In this document: positions 31,861 through 41,494 of the stretch, piece after piece
How positions within the stretch are numbered: the stretch's first letter is position 1
Layout: every line of letters begins with the position of its first letter
NCBI RefSeq assembly: GCF_018982945.1
Contig: NZ_JABRXE010000005.1
Span: forward strand, 1-64,000
Reading direction: 5' to 3'
Length of the DNA: 64,000 nucleotides
DNA from: Anaerostipes faecalis
GTDB lineage: Bacteria; Bacillota; Clostridia; Lachnospirales; Lachnospiraceae
The notes under the pieces: model-generated
What the model was told of the DNA's origin: nothing
The model's database searches: none
What the model saw: the letters and a program-made list of their open reading frames with translations, nothing else
Translations under genes and position numbers: made by a program

Positions 31861-34800
31861 CTAGTTTTTTTCTACTCCCAGATTAACTTTTTCACCATTA
31901 ATATTCCATTCTTTTGTGAATCCTGCAGCTTCTCCTGCTTCAACCTTAGTTGCAAGTACATCCCCTGCAATTGCTGTTTCATTTCTGCCAATGATTTCTG
32001 CTGCCTTTTCACTTCCGGCATAGGAAAGAGTAATCTTATCTGTTACTTCAAATCCGGCTTCTTTTCTCATGGACTGAATCTTACTTACTACTTCACGGAC
32101 AAATCCTTCTTCCAGAAGCTCTTCTGTCAGATTTGTATCAAGAACAACAGTTACTCCACCATCTGCTTCAGTAACAAATCCTTCCTGTTTTACCATCTCG
32201 ATCAGCAGATCTTCTTCTGCCAGTTCCACAGGTGTTCCATCAATATCAAAGGAAAGAACTCCTTTAGAATCCAGCTCAGCCTTTGCTGCATTTCCATCTA
32301 CATTAGTAAGATAATTACGGATTCCTCCAACCAGTTTTCCATATTTAGGTCCAACAGTCTTTAACTGTGGTTTAAAGTTGTATGTGGTAAAGCTGGATAC
32401 ATCATCTGTAAATGTAATAGCTTTTACATTTAATTCATCCAGCACAATATCCTGATAATATTCTGGAAGTTCCGCTGCTGCTTTCACATACATCTGACCG
32501 ATCGGCTGACGGTTCTTGATAGCTGCACTGTTACGGCATGCACGCCCAAGAACAACGATTTTCAGTACCATATCCATATCTGCTTCCAGTTTTGTATCAA
32601 CCTGTTCTTCTTTATAAACAGGAAAATCACATAAGTGAATACTTTCTGGTGCAGAATCATCTACGCTGACAACGATATTCTGATAAATTTCTTCTGTCAT
32701 AAACGGAATCATCGGAGCTGCCGCTTTACATACAGTTACCAGTGCTGTGTACAATGTCATATATGCATTAACTTTATCCTGTTCCATTCCTTTTGCCCAG
32801 AAACGATCACGACAGCGTCTTACATACCAGTTACTCATATCATCTACAAATTCCTGAAGAGCTCTTGCAGCTTCTGGAATTCTGTAATTACCAAGGTTAT
32901 CATCCACTGCTTTTACCATGGAATTCATCTTTGATAACAGCCATTTGTCCATAACAGAAAGTTTGTCATAATCCAGTTCATGTTTTGTTGGATCAAACTG
33001 GTCGATTTCTGCATATAATACATAGAATGCATAAGTGTTCCACAGAGTACCCATAAACTTACGCTGACCTTCTGTAACTGCCTTTGCATGGAATCGGTTT
33101 GGCAGCCAAGGTGCACTGTTTGTATAAAAATACCAGCGGATTGCATCTGCTCCATGTTCTTCCAGTGCGTCAAACGGATCTACTGCATTTCCTTTGGACT
33201 TACTCATCTTCTGTCCGTTTTCATCCTGAACATGTCCCAGAACTACAACGTTCTTGTAAGGAGCTTTATTAAACAGCAATGTTGAGATTGCCATTAAAGA
33301 ATAGAACCATCCACGAGTCTGGTCTACTGCTTCAGAAATAAAGTTTGCAGGGAAATTATCTTCAAAAATTTCTTTATTTTCAAATGGATAGTGCCACTGT
33401 GCAAATGGCATGGATCCTGAATCAAACCAGCAGTCAATAACTTCTTCTACACGATGCATTTCTTTACCGCAAACCGGACATTTGATAGTTACATCATCAA
33501 TATATGGACGATGTAATTCAATATCATCCGGACAGTTATCAGACATACTCTTCAGTTCTTCAATAGAACCAATAGAATGCTGGTGTCCACATTCACATTC
33601 CCAGATATTTAATGGAGTTCCCCAGTAACGGTTACGGGAAATACCCCAGTCCTGTACATTTTCCAGCCAGTCTCCAAAACGGCCTTTTCCGATACTTTCC
33701 GGTACCCAGTTTACTGTATTATTATTTGCGATCAGCTGATCTTTTACATCTGTCATCTTGATGAACCATGATTCTCTTGCATAGTAGATCAGTGGAGTAT
33801 CACAGCGCCAGCAATGTGGGTAGCTATGTTCGAATTTTGGAGCATCATATAATAATCCTCTTGCATCCAGATCTTTTAATACTTCCGGATCTGCTTTCTT
33901 AACAAATAATCCTGCAAAAGGTGTTTCCGGTGACATTTCACCTTTTTCATCTACCAGCTGTACAAATGGCATGTCATATTTACGTCCGACTTTTGCATCG
34001 TCTTCACCAAATGCAGGTGCAATATGAACAATACCTGTACCATCTGTTAATGTTACATAACTGTCACAGGTTACATAAAAAGCTTTTTTATGCTGTTTTT
34101 CAGCTACTTTTGCAGCACAGTCATAAAGTGGTTCGTATTCTTTGTATTCCAAATCCTGTCCTTTATATGTTTCCAGAACTTCATATGCAGCAGTTCCTGC
34201 TTCTTCGTCTGCTAATTTGCCAAGAACAGTATCCAGCAGAGCTTCTGCCATATAATAAACATGTCCGTCTGCTGCTTTTACTTTTGCATAGGTTTCCACA
34301 GGATTTACACAAAGACCGATATTAGAAGGCAATGTCCAAGGTGTTGTTGTCCACGCAAGGAAATATGCATCTTCATCTTTTACTTTGAAACGTACCACTG
34401 CAGAACGTTCTTTTACATCTTTATATCCCTGAGCAACTTCCTGTGCAGATAATGGAGTTCCACAACGAGGACAGTAAGGAACAATCTTAAATCCTTTATA
34501 CAAAAGACCTTTGTCCCAGATCTGCTTTAATGCCCACCATACAGACTCGATAAAGTTGTTATCATATGTTACATATGGATCATCCATATCAGCCCAGAAT
34601 CCTACAGTGCTGGAAAAGTCTTCCCACATTCCTTTGTATTTCCATACACTTTCTTTACATTTATTAATGAATGGTTCCAGACCATATTCTTCAATCTGTT
34701 CTTTTCCGTCCAAACCAAGAAGCTTTTCAACTTCCAGTTCTACAGGAAGACCATGGGTATCCCATCCGGCTTTACGGATGATTTTGTGCCCTTTCATTGT

Positions 34801-35016
34801 CTGATAACGAGGGATCATGTCTTTAATAACACGAGTTAATACATGTCCGATATGAGGTTTTCCATTTGCTGTTGGAGGTCCGTCATAAAAAGTATATGTC
34901 GGATCGTCTTTACGTTCTTCAATACTCTTTTCAAAGATCTGATTTTCTTTCCAGAACTTTACGGTTTCTTTCTCACGATCCACAAAATTCAGATCGGAAG
35001 ATACTTTCTTGTACAT
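31861..35016 (-). CDS. ileS: Isoleucyl-tRNA synthetase, type 2 (IleS2)
   Basis: The 1051-residue class Ia synthetase has the HIGH-type motif HIGH within GKPHIGHVL, WTTTPWTLPSNIGL in the editing domain, and the catalytic KMSKS. The ileS2-type features are total length over 1,030 residues, DVKERSAVVRFKV and the extended C-terminal domain. IleS2 enzymes in Firmicutes are often mupirocin-tolerant. It is read from a promoter near 35335-35364 through a T-box leader, so it should be induced when charged tRNA-Ile is scarce. Confidence 0.95.
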   Translation of the reverse strand: MYKKVSSDLNFVDREKETVKFWKENQIFEKSIEERKDDPTYTFYDGPPTANGKPHIGHVLTRVIKDMIPRYQTMKGHKIIRKAGWDTHGLPVELEVEKLLGLDGKEQIEEYGLEPFINKCKESVWKYKGMWEDFSSTVGFWADMDDPYVTYDNNFIESVWWALKQIWDKGLLYKGFKIVPYCPRCGTPLSAQEVAQGYKDVKERSAVVRFKVKDEDAYFLAWTTTPWTLPSNIGLCVNPVETYAKVKAADGHVYYMAEALLDTVLGKLADEEAGTAAYEVLETYKGQDLEYKEYEPLYDCAAKVAEKQHKKAFYVTCDSYVTLTDGTGIVHIAPAFGEDDAKVGRKYDMPFVQLVDEKGEMSPETPFAGLFVKKADPEVLKDLDARGLLYDAPKFEHSYPHCWRCDTPLIYYARESWFIKMTDVKDQLIANNNTVNWVPESIGKGRFGDWLENVQDWGISRNRYWGTPLNIWECECGHQHSIGSIEELKSMSDNCPDDIELHRPYIDDVTIKCPVCGKEMHRVEEVIDCWFDSGSMPFAQWHYPFENKEIFEDNFPANFISEAVDQTRGWFYSLMAISTLLFNKAPYKNVVVLGHVQDENGQKMSKSKGNAVDPFDALEEHGADAIRWYFYTNSAPWLPNRFHAKAVTEGQRKFMGTLWNTYAFYVLYAEIDQFDPTKHELDYDKLSVMDKWLLSKMNSMVKAVDDNLGNYRIPEAARALQEFVDDMSNWYVRRCRDRFWAKGMEQDKVNAYMTLYTALVTVCKAAAPMIPFMTEEIYQNIVVSVDDSAPESIHLCDFPVYKEEQVDTKLEADMDMVLKIVVLGRACRNSAAIKNRQPIGQMYVKAAAELPEYYQDIVLDELNVKAITFTDDVSSFTTYNFKPQLKTVGPKYGKLVGGIRNYLTNVDGNAAKAELDSKGVLSFDIDGTPVELAEEDLLIEMVKQEGFVTEADGGVTVVLDTNLTEELLEEGFVREVVSKIQSMRKEAGFEVTDKITLSYAGSEKAAEIIGRNETAIAGDVLATKVEAGEAAGFTKEWNINGEKVNLGVEKN

Positions 35017-35089
35017 TCTTAATTCTCCTTTAATTAATAATATTGAAAATTCGTATAATGAAATTTAAGATAGAATTTTTCTTTTCCCG

Positions 35090-35335
35090 AAAAAAGAAAA
35101 GGTGCTGTCCTAAAATAGGACAACACCTGTTGCTTCTAAACCACCTATTTCACATACACTGTTGATATGTTATCCCTTTAACGGAGGATACCGGCACAGC
35201 TTACTTTGTTCAGCCTGCAGCTTAGGAGTGATGTTCCTTATACTCTACTAATACCTGTCTCACACCATCACAGATTCGCTCTTACGTTCGCAGTATACAT
35301 ACTGTCTCCATCATCGCTATTTTCACATGGATTTA
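35090..35335 (-). promoter_or_regulatory. T-box riboswitch upstream of ileS
   Basis: On the minus strand, stem I carries GATGATGGAGACAGTA, GGTGTGAGAC and GGAACATCACTCC (35317-35224), hallmarks of T-box leaders. The antiterminator places AATAGG (35149-35144) against CCTATT (35119-35114) around a UGGU bulge, which would pair with an ACCA tRNA end. The competing terminator (35101-35128) ends in a T-run. The downstream bulge sequence is UGGUUUAG rather than the usual UGGnACC. The specifier triplet is not clear; by alignment AUA or UAU lie at the expected place. Confidence 0.8.
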
Positions 35336-35364
35336 TATTACCACCAGAACCAGTGTTTCGTCAA
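35335..35364 (-). promoter_or_regulatory. Promoter of the ileS T-box transcript
   Basis: On the minus strand there is TTGACG (35364-35359), 18 bases and TAATAT (35340-35335), just ahead of the first T-box motif. Confidence 0.55.
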
Positions 35365-35529
35365 TCGTTGATTTTAATTCTCCACCAAAAATTCATCTGG
35401 TTTTTGCGAATACTTTACATACATTTCACATTTTATTTACCGTATACCATATATATTCTATTCTTTTTATGGTAAAATAAATCATTATGATACTATTATA
35501 CATTAAAATATAAGAAAAGGAATGAATAT
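35365..35529. other. AT-rich divergent region between ileS and pfkA
   Basis: No gene is seen. TATAAT-like stretches toward pfkA lie at about 35470-35510, but I cannot fix a clear -35/-10 pair. A GGAATG-type binding site precedes the pfkA ATG. Confidence 0.4.
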
Positions 35530-36603
35530 ATGTTACGAATTGGAGTATTAACTAGCGGTGGTGACTGCCAGGCACTGAATGCAGCAATGCGCGCTGTCAT
35601 TAAAGGATTAAGTGTAAAAAGAGACGATTTAGAAATCTACGGATTTGAAGATGGATACAAAGGATTAATTTATGGAAATTTCCATCTTATGACACCAAAT
35701 GACTTTTCAGGAATTCTTAACCTGGGTGGTACGATTCTTGGAACATCCAGACAGCCATTTAAACGAATGCGTATTCCTGATGAAAATGGTTTGGATAAGG
35801 TTGAAGCTATGAAAACTACCTATCACAAATTAAAACTGGACTGTCTTGTTATTCTCGGCGGAAACGGAACACACAAATCTGCAAATATGCTTCGGGAAGA
35901 AGGATTAAATGTTATCACACTTCCAAAGACGATTGATAACGATCTCTGGGGAACTGATATGACATTTGGTTTCCAGAGTGCTGTTGATATTGCAACTGAT
36001 ACCATCGACTGCATCCATACCACAGCCTCTTCTCACAGCCGTGTATTTATCATTGAAGTTATGGGACACAAAGTTGGCCATGTAACCTTACATGCAGGCA
36101 TTGCCGGTGGTGCGGATATTATTCTGCTTCCTGAAATTCCTTATGACATTGACAAAGTTGTAGATGTCATTGAGCAACGTGCAAAATCAGGAAAACATTT
36201 TACAATCCTTGCTGTTGCTGAAGGTGCCATTTCCAAAGAAGATGCTGCCCTGAAGAAAAAACAGTACAAAGCGAAACTGGCAGAACGTAAATATCCATCC
36301 ATTGCCTATGAACTGGCTGCACAGATTGAAAGCAAAACAGATCGTGAAGTTCGTGTTACTGTCCCAGGTCATACACAAAGAGGTGGTTCTCCTTGTGCAT
36401 ATGACCGTGTCATCGCAACCAGAGTCGGGGCTGCTGCTGCAGAATTGATTCTGGAAGAAAAATATGGTTATATGATTGCTATTAAAAACGGAGAAACAGA
36501 ACCTGTTCCATTGGAAGAAGTTGCAGGCAAATTGAAATATGTAGATCCAGACTGCAAGATGATTAAAGAAGCTAAAATCATTGGAATCAGCTTTGGAGAT
36601 TAA
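35530..36603 (+). CDS. pfkA: 6-phosphofructokinase, mixed-type signature
   Basis: The 357-residue enzyme phosphorylates fructose-6-phosphate at C1 in glycolysis. Catalytic block: LPKTIDNDLWG with base D136. Donor-site residues are N112-G113 (GGNGTHKSA) and K133. G113 matches ATP-dependent enzymes (PPi forms have Asp), whereas K133 matches PPi forms (ATP forms have Gly), and the usual Asp before G113 is Asn. This is the mixed group in which ATP or PPi use must be tested. Other F6P contacts (VEVMGRxxG-like IEVMGHKVGHVTL) are present. It has a single-gene terminator. Confidence 0.9.
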   Translation: MLRIGVLTSGGDCQALNAAMRAVIKGLSVKRDDLEIYGFEDGYKGLIYGNFHLMTPNDFSGILNLGGTILGTSRQPFKRMRIPDENGLDKVEAMKTTYHKLKLDCLVILGGNGTHKSANMLREEGLNVITLPKTIDNDLWGTDMTFGFQSAVDIATDTIDCIHTTASSHSRVFIIEVMGHKVGHVTLHAGIAGGADIILLPEIPYDIDKVVDVIEQRAKSGKHFTILAVAEGAISKEDAALKKKQYKAKLAERKYPSIAYELAAQIESKTDREVRVTVPGHTQRGGSPCAYDRVIATRVGAAAAELILEEKYGYMIAIKNGETEPVPLEEVAGKLKYVDPDCKMIKEAKIIGISFGD

Positions 36604-36624
36604 TCAGATAACTCTAATAAACAA

Positions 36625-36682
36625 AAAGCAGGACCATCCATACTAACGATATCAAATCATAAGTACAGATGGTCCCTTTTTA
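36625..36682 (+). terminator. Terminator of pfkA
   Basis: The arms AGGACCATC and GATGGTCC(C) flank an AT-rich 29-base loop and are followed by TTTTTA. Confidence 0.75.
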
Positions 36683-36777
36683 TGCGGTAATCCTCATTAC
36701 CGTTAATTATGATATCCGATAAGGGAAAACATGACAAAATTTGAAGTTGTAGCAATCAGGAAATGAGGAAATAATAA

Positions 36778-37140
36778 ATGGTATCACATTGGTTAGCATG
36801 GATTTCATTTGGCTTTAGTATATTGCTGTTGATGAAATTCGTAACAAGAAAAAGTAGTATTAAAAAACTGAACCGTACATTTAGCAAATTACATAGATCA
36901 TTTGCTATTGTAATGTTTGTAACCGGCTTAGCACACGGAATTATTTCGCTTGTAATAAGCCTGAGCCATATTGCGCCAATCATTTCAGGTATCCTTTTAT
37001 TTGGTAGTGCTTTATATGTATGCCTTACTTGTATTCATAAGGAAAATCATAAAAAAACATGGATGAAGATGCATAGAGTTGGTTCTGTTATTCTTACCTT
37101 TCTTCTTATAGTACACTTGATTTTGGCACTTAATATTTAG
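36778..37140 (+). CDS. Small membrane protein with two His-pair helices, putative di-heme cytochrome b
   Basis: The 120-residue protein has four predicted membrane segments (about residues 5-22, 41-62, 64-84, 99-119). His39 and His53 lie on helix 2 and His99 and His113 on helix 4. Each pair is spaced 14 residues and each opens with His-Arg (LHRSFA, MHRVGS). Two such pairs on separate helices are the classic layout for two stacked b hemes in cytochrome b561/ferric-reductase-type modules. No partner enzyme is adjacent. GAGG is nine bases upstream of the ATG. Heme binding is inferred, not shown. Confidence 0.6.
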   Translation: MVSHWLAWISFGFSILLLMKFVTRKSSIKKLNRTFSKLHRSFAIVMFVTGLAHGIISLVISLSHIAPIISGILLFGSALYVCLTCIHKENHKKTWMKMHRVGSVILTFLLIVHLILALNI

Positions 37141-37182
37141 TTAAAATAGTCGCATGAATTAGAAATCTAAATCATTATTCCT

Positions 37183-37227
37183 TAAAAAAACCGACAGAAA
37201 TTAACCCTGTCAATCTCTATCGGTTTC
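37183..37227 (-). terminator. Terminator after the jet/DMT operon
   Basis: On the minus strand, AAACCGATAGA and TCTGTCGGTTT arms are followed by TTTTT. It closes the jetA-jetB-jetC-DMT unit. Confidence 0.75.
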
Positions 37228-37233
37228 ATATCT

Positions 37234-38127
37234 TTATTTTTTCTCACCAAACACCGCCAGGGCAGTGACCCCTGCAATAATACATACAATCCCCAGTACA
37301 TCCATTCCTTCAAAGGCCTGTCCCAGAAGCAATACGGAAAATATGGTTGCAACCAATGGTTCCACACATCCGAAGACACTTCCTTTCACCGGTCCAAGGA
37401 TTAAAATTCCTTGAAGATAACACCCAAAAGCAATAACTGTTCCTATCAATATCACACCAGCCATTGAAGCAAAAGTCTGAATGTCCCAGACTCCAGGCAC
37501 TTCCCATATTTTCACAAATGGAATCAGAAAGATTCCGCCAATCAGCATTCCCCATCCCACAGTTTCCAATGATCCAAATTCTTCTAATAAGCTTTTCGGC
37601 TGAATACTGTAGAATGCACAAGTCAATGCTGCAATCAGGCCCCAAAACAATGCCTGTCTGGTCATGACCATTTCATGAATATTTCCATGTGTAGACAGCA
37701 AAAACACTCCTGTCATGACTGATGCCAATACTGTAATCTCCAATAATCTTGGAAACCTGCATTCCACAATTAAACAGAACACCAGAATTAATACCGGAGC
37801 AATATACTGAAGCACCGTGGCTGTTCCAGGATTGGAATATTGTACTGCCAAAAAATAAGATAACTGACAGGCAGCCATTCCAAAAATACTAAATATCAAT
37901 TGTTTTCCAGCAGTTTCTTTCCCCTTCCATACATCAAATATTCTTTGTTTTCTTAAACCAAATGCCATCAGCAACATGAAGCATCCGCCTAAAAGCAGCC
38001 TTATATTTACCAGCCACATGGCATTTAACCCTTTTGCATCGAATAAATATTTTCCCATAATCCCAGACAAACCCCAGCAGGCTCCCCCGATAATAAAAAA
38101 ACACATTCCTTTTGCAGACTTTTTCAT
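37234..38127 (-). CDS. DMT-superfamily EamA transporter
   Basis: This 297-residue ten-helix protein has two EamA repeats (about residues 8-145 and 155-290). Repeat starts include GGACWGLSGIMGKYLFD and WGLIAALTCAFYSIQPK. It probably exports a metabolite. Its ATG is four bases after the jetC stop, with GGGGGAAGAG at the end of jetC serving as binding site, so it is translated from the jet transcript. This is unexpected for a plasmid- or phage-defence operon. Confidence 0.9.
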   Translation of the reverse strand: MKKSAKGMCFFIIGGACWGLSGIMGKYLFDAKGLNAMWLVNIRLLLGGCFMLLMAFGLRKQRIFDVWKGKETAGKQLIFSIFGMAACQLSYFLAVQYSNPGTATVLQYIAPVLILVFCLIVECRFPRLLEITVLASVMTGVFLLSTHGNIHEMVMTRQALFWGLIAALTCAFYSIQPKSLLEEFGSLETVGWGMLIGGIFLIPFVKIWEVPGVWDIQTFASMAGVILIGTVIAFGCYLQGILILGPVKGSVFGCVEPLVATIFSVLLLGQAFEGMDVLGIVCIIAGVTALAVFGEKK

Positions 38128-38131
38128 TTTT

Positions 38132-41100
38132 CTACTCTTCCCCCATCAGCTTTCCAAACTCTTTCTTTTCAAATTCCTGTATGGAAATACTTTTTTTATT
38201 TGGATTGGCATAGACAAAGGTTTTGTCTACATTTTCAAGATAATTCTGAATCTTATCATTGGTTGCGCTAATGATTGCCTGGAATCCAAGTCCTCGAATC
38301 AGATCAATACAGGTTGCAACTTTTTCAGCGTCCATCTTGGAAAATGCTTCATCCAGCACAACCAGACGAATGGTTGGATTTCTTCGGACTTTTGGAGACA
38401 GATTAATTTTATATGCCTGTGCAAAACTTGCCAGAAGTGCCACATAAAGTGGATTCTGTCCTTCTCCTCCGGAATTTTTCTTGATCATTTTACTAAGTCC
38501 AATGGTCAACTGCTCTTCTCCATCAATAATCTGCTCCATATCAAATGACAAATAGGTACGGTAATCTGAATATTTCTCCATATTTCGTTTTGCCTCATCC
38601 AGCTCTTCCGGAGTTGCACCCTCTGGAGGTATGAAAATTTCAATTAACTCATTCATCAAATCTCCATACTGATTCTCATGATTCATGGTAAACAAATTCA
38701 TCTGATTTTCCATAGAGGAATTTAGCATGAACGGATCAATGTTTAAAGAATCATCCATAAACATCTTATAATATTTTCCATCTGCTCCTTTGTTTCTGGT
38801 AATTCGGAACTGATATTTATCTTTTCCAAAATCCAGCCCGCTGATAATCCGGTTTAATTCATCTCTACGCTGATATGCCTCCCGAATCGCACTTCGGATT
38901 TTATAAATAAAGTCATCTTTAAAATGTTCTACCGCTGTTTTTGCCTGTGTGGCAGCTCTAGCCCGGTATTCTTCCAAATGATCACAAGATAGCTGCTGGT
39001 ACAGTTTTTCATAATCCTGATTGTCTTCCGCAATTGCAGAAAATGTACGATTTGGATATTCTCGCAGATAGTCACTGCGGACTTCCACCAGCTCCCGGTA
39101 TTTCTCTTCTTTTTTTGTTCCGGCATCATAAAACTTCCGGACTGCCAGATTACCAAGTCTTTCATAATCCGGATTCTTCATACCATCTATTTCTCTCTGG
39201 AACCGCTGTTCATATTCACCATTTGGAACAAATTCCTGTTGTTTTTGAACCAGCGCCTCATTCTGATCAATACTTTGCTGTTCATATTCCCGTAACTCAT
39301 TTTCCATAGACCAGATAGATTCTCTCAGCTGATTCAATGCATCTTTTTTGGCTTCCTGCTGTTGCCGGTTTCGTTCTTTTTCTTCCTCCAGCCCTCTCAG
39401 AGATCCTTCTTTTAGCTGATTCAGCTGTTCTTGTAAATCATCCAGTTCCTCCTGCTTATCTCGCACTCGCTGGAAAGCCGTCTGCCACTCCAGATACTCT
39501 TCTGCCAGATGAGATAAATATTCCAGATTTAAAACATATCCGGCCTGTAAAACTTCTTTTTCTAAAGGTTCTTTCTGTTCCAGAAGTTTTTCTTTTTCCT
39601 CCTCCAACTGACGGATTCTCTGCCGCAGGCTGTTTTCTCCAATATAAGAATTTCTCGTATACTGCTTTGGATCCAGATGCTTTAACTGATAATTTTTATA
39701 AAGCATTCCATCCGGCGTAACACCAACGCGGCACTGACGAAGTTCTTCAACAGAATTACATTTCATCACATGACCAAGAAGATAGTCTATCAGTTTCTGT
39801 ACATAGGTTTCTTTTGCTATTACTTCTTCTGATAAAGCTCCTCTTTCTGCCTCTGGATGACTTTTTTCAATGGATTCCGTATCTACAATAGAAATCCTCC
39901 AGTACTTTTTCTGATCCATCTTCTGATAAATATCCATTGCCTTTCGCACATAGGCAGGCTCAATAACCAAAGACAATTTATTGGAACCAAGATATCCCTC
40001 TACCGCTTTATGCCAGATTTCTGATTTTATATCCAGTAAATCTGCCAATACATGCACTTTTACAAAAGTACCACACTGTTCACTTAATTTTGTCTGTAAT
40101 TCATATTTTGCATCAGATACTTCTTTGGGATAAGCCTTGTTTCCTTTTCGAAGCTCTTTTAACTCTTCCGTAATGGTTTTTTCCTGCTTTTTCATGGCAC
40201 GAAGGGCAGATGCATTTTCCTGACGCTCTTCCTCTGTTTCTTTTCGAAGCATAGATAAAGTTCTTTGGAGCCTTCTAATCTCTTCTTCTGTAATTTCACA
40301 CTTTTCAAATTTTTCAATATCCCATATTGCCTGATTCGGTGTAATATCCAGCTCACACCATTTTTTCAATTCACCGGCAGTCTGGTTCCATCTGGTCACA
40401 TCCTTTTCCAGCGGAGCCAGCAACTCCTCCACGGCTGATTTTCTGGTCATAATCTGTTCATAACCACTACCTGCGATCTGTCCGACCAGTTCATCATAAT
40501 CCCTGGATAGCTGTTCCAGTTTTTCAAGAAGAATCTGTTCATTTTCTTTTTGAACCTGTAAATCCTTATTTCCTTCTTTGATTTTCTCCTGTAAAAGATT
40601 AAGCTCTTCCCGGAGTTTTAATGTTTCAAACTTATCAATCCGATACTGGCAGTAATCCTGCTCTTTTTTCTTCTCTTCAAAGATTTCAAAACTATCCTGA
40701 ACTTTCTGAAGTCTGGCCGTCTCTTTTATAGTATCTTCAATCCTCTTTCGCATTCTCCCATATTGCATGACACTTTCCTGCATATCTTCAATATGGATAT
40801 CCTGCTCCATGCAAATATATTCTTTCACAAATTCTTCTAATTTGATATTCATTTTAAACGGGATGGCACGTTTGAAAAGTCTCGGAAATTTTTCCATATC
40901 CAGGCCGCCCAGATAAATATCATATAACTGACGACGGAATCGTTCATTGCTGGTACCAAAATAATATTCATTTTGTTTTCGATTTTTCTGAAGATACTGA
41001 CGTACTTCCGAAATTGCCATGGTCCTCTCTTCTCTTCGATAATGATTTTCAGGAATACCACCTTTGTGCCAGAAAAACAGTCTGGAAATATCATTGGTTG

Positions 41101-41494
41101 AAGTTTCCACATCAAACACAACTCCAATACATTCTTTCTCTTCCGTATCCGTCTGAGTAAGTTCCAGAACAATAGTACTGGAGAAATTTTTATTTCTTAA
41201 ATAAGTAATCTGATCCTGATCCCCGACGGCAACCATTCCCCGTAAATATTCAATCAGGCTGCGGTCAGAATCATCTGCTGCCGCTTTATTAAAAAATCCA
41301 CGTCCATCCGTATTGGCATATAAAACAATCTGAAGAGCATCAATGACCGTAGATTTCCCACTTCCGGAATGTCCGGTAAAAAAGTTAATCCCTTCATTTA
41401 AAGACAAAACTTTTCGGTCAATATAATGCCAGTTATTCAGACAAATCTTCGATAACTCTTTGAACGTCTGTTTCTTCTCCATCTTCGTATCCAC
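38132..41494 (-). CDS. jetC: JetC-like SMC-family ATPase (Wadjet/MukB-like)
   Basis: A large (1120-residue) condensin-like ATPase. N-terminal: FFTGHSGSGKSTVIDALQI (Walker A). Long coiled-coil arms cover about residues 240-800 with a hinge-like region near the middle. C-terminal: SGGEGQNPLYVALLA (ABC signature) and LVVLDEAFSKMD (Walker B). I take the GTG at 41494: AAGGAGG is six bases ahead, whereas the ATG at 41500 is in contact with it. This start overlaps jetB by 62 bases. It would pair with JetA/JetB to extrude DNA loops. No JetD nuclease is encoded nearby. Confidence 0.88.
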   Translation of the reverse strand: MDTKMEKKQTFKELSKICLNNWHYIDRKVLSLNEGINFFTGHSGSGKSTVIDALQIVLYANTDGRGFFNKAAADDSDRSLIEYLRGMVAVGDQDQITYLRNKNFSSTIVLELTQTDTEEKECIGVVFDVETSTNDISRLFFWHKGGIPENHYRREERTMAISEVRQYLQKNRKQNEYYFGTSNERFRRQLYDIYLGGLDMEKFPRLFKRAIPFKMNIKLEEFVKEYICMEQDIHIEDMQESVMQYGRMRKRIEDTIKETARLQKVQDSFEIFEEKKKEQDYCQYRIDKFETLKLREELNLLQEKIKEGNKDLQVQKENEQILLEKLEQLSRDYDELVGQIAGSGYEQIMTRKSAVEELLAPLEKDVTRWNQTAGELKKWCELDITPNQAIWDIEKFEKCEITEEEIRRLQRTLSMLRKETEEERQENASALRAMKKQEKTITEELKELRKGNKAYPKEVSDAKYELQTKLSEQCGTFVKVHVLADLLDIKSEIWHKAVEGYLGSNKLSLVIEPAYVRKAMDIYQKMDQKKYWRISIVDTESIEKSHPEAERGALSEEVIAKETYVQKLIDYLLGHVMKCNSVEELRQCRVGVTPDGMLYKNYQLKHLDPKQYTRNSYIGENSLRQRIRQLEEEKEKLLEQKEPLEKEVLQAGYVLNLEYLSHLAEEYLEWQTAFQRVRDKQEELDDLQEQLNQLKEGSLRGLEEEKERNRQQQEAKKDALNQLRESIWSMENELREYEQQSIDQNEALVQKQQEFVPNGEYEQRFQREIDGMKNPDYERLGNLAVRKFYDAGTKKEEKYRELVEVRSDYLREYPNRTFSAIAEDNQDYEKLYQQLSCDHLEEYRARAATQAKTAVEHFKDDFIYKIRSAIREAYQRRDELNRIISGLDFGKDKYQFRITRNKGADGKYYKMFMDDSLNIDPFMLNSSMENQMNLFTMNHENQYGDLMNELIEIFIPPEGATPEELDEAKRNMEKYSDYRTYLSFDMEQIIDGEEQLTIGLSKMIKKNSGGEGQNPLYVALLASFAQAYKINLSPKVRRNPTIRLVVLDEAFSKMDAEKVATCIDLIRGLGFQAIISATNDKIQNYLENVDKTFVYANPNKKSISIQEFEKKEFGKLMGEE

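Noticed and set aside
34511-34804. Antisense frames across ileS
   Set aside because: They lack binding sites and follow the codon pattern of ileS in another frame.
36778-37140. Reading the small His-rich membrane protein as an EamA or CrcB fragment
   Set aside because: It has its own start and stop, a binding site and four spaced histidines that do not fit these families.
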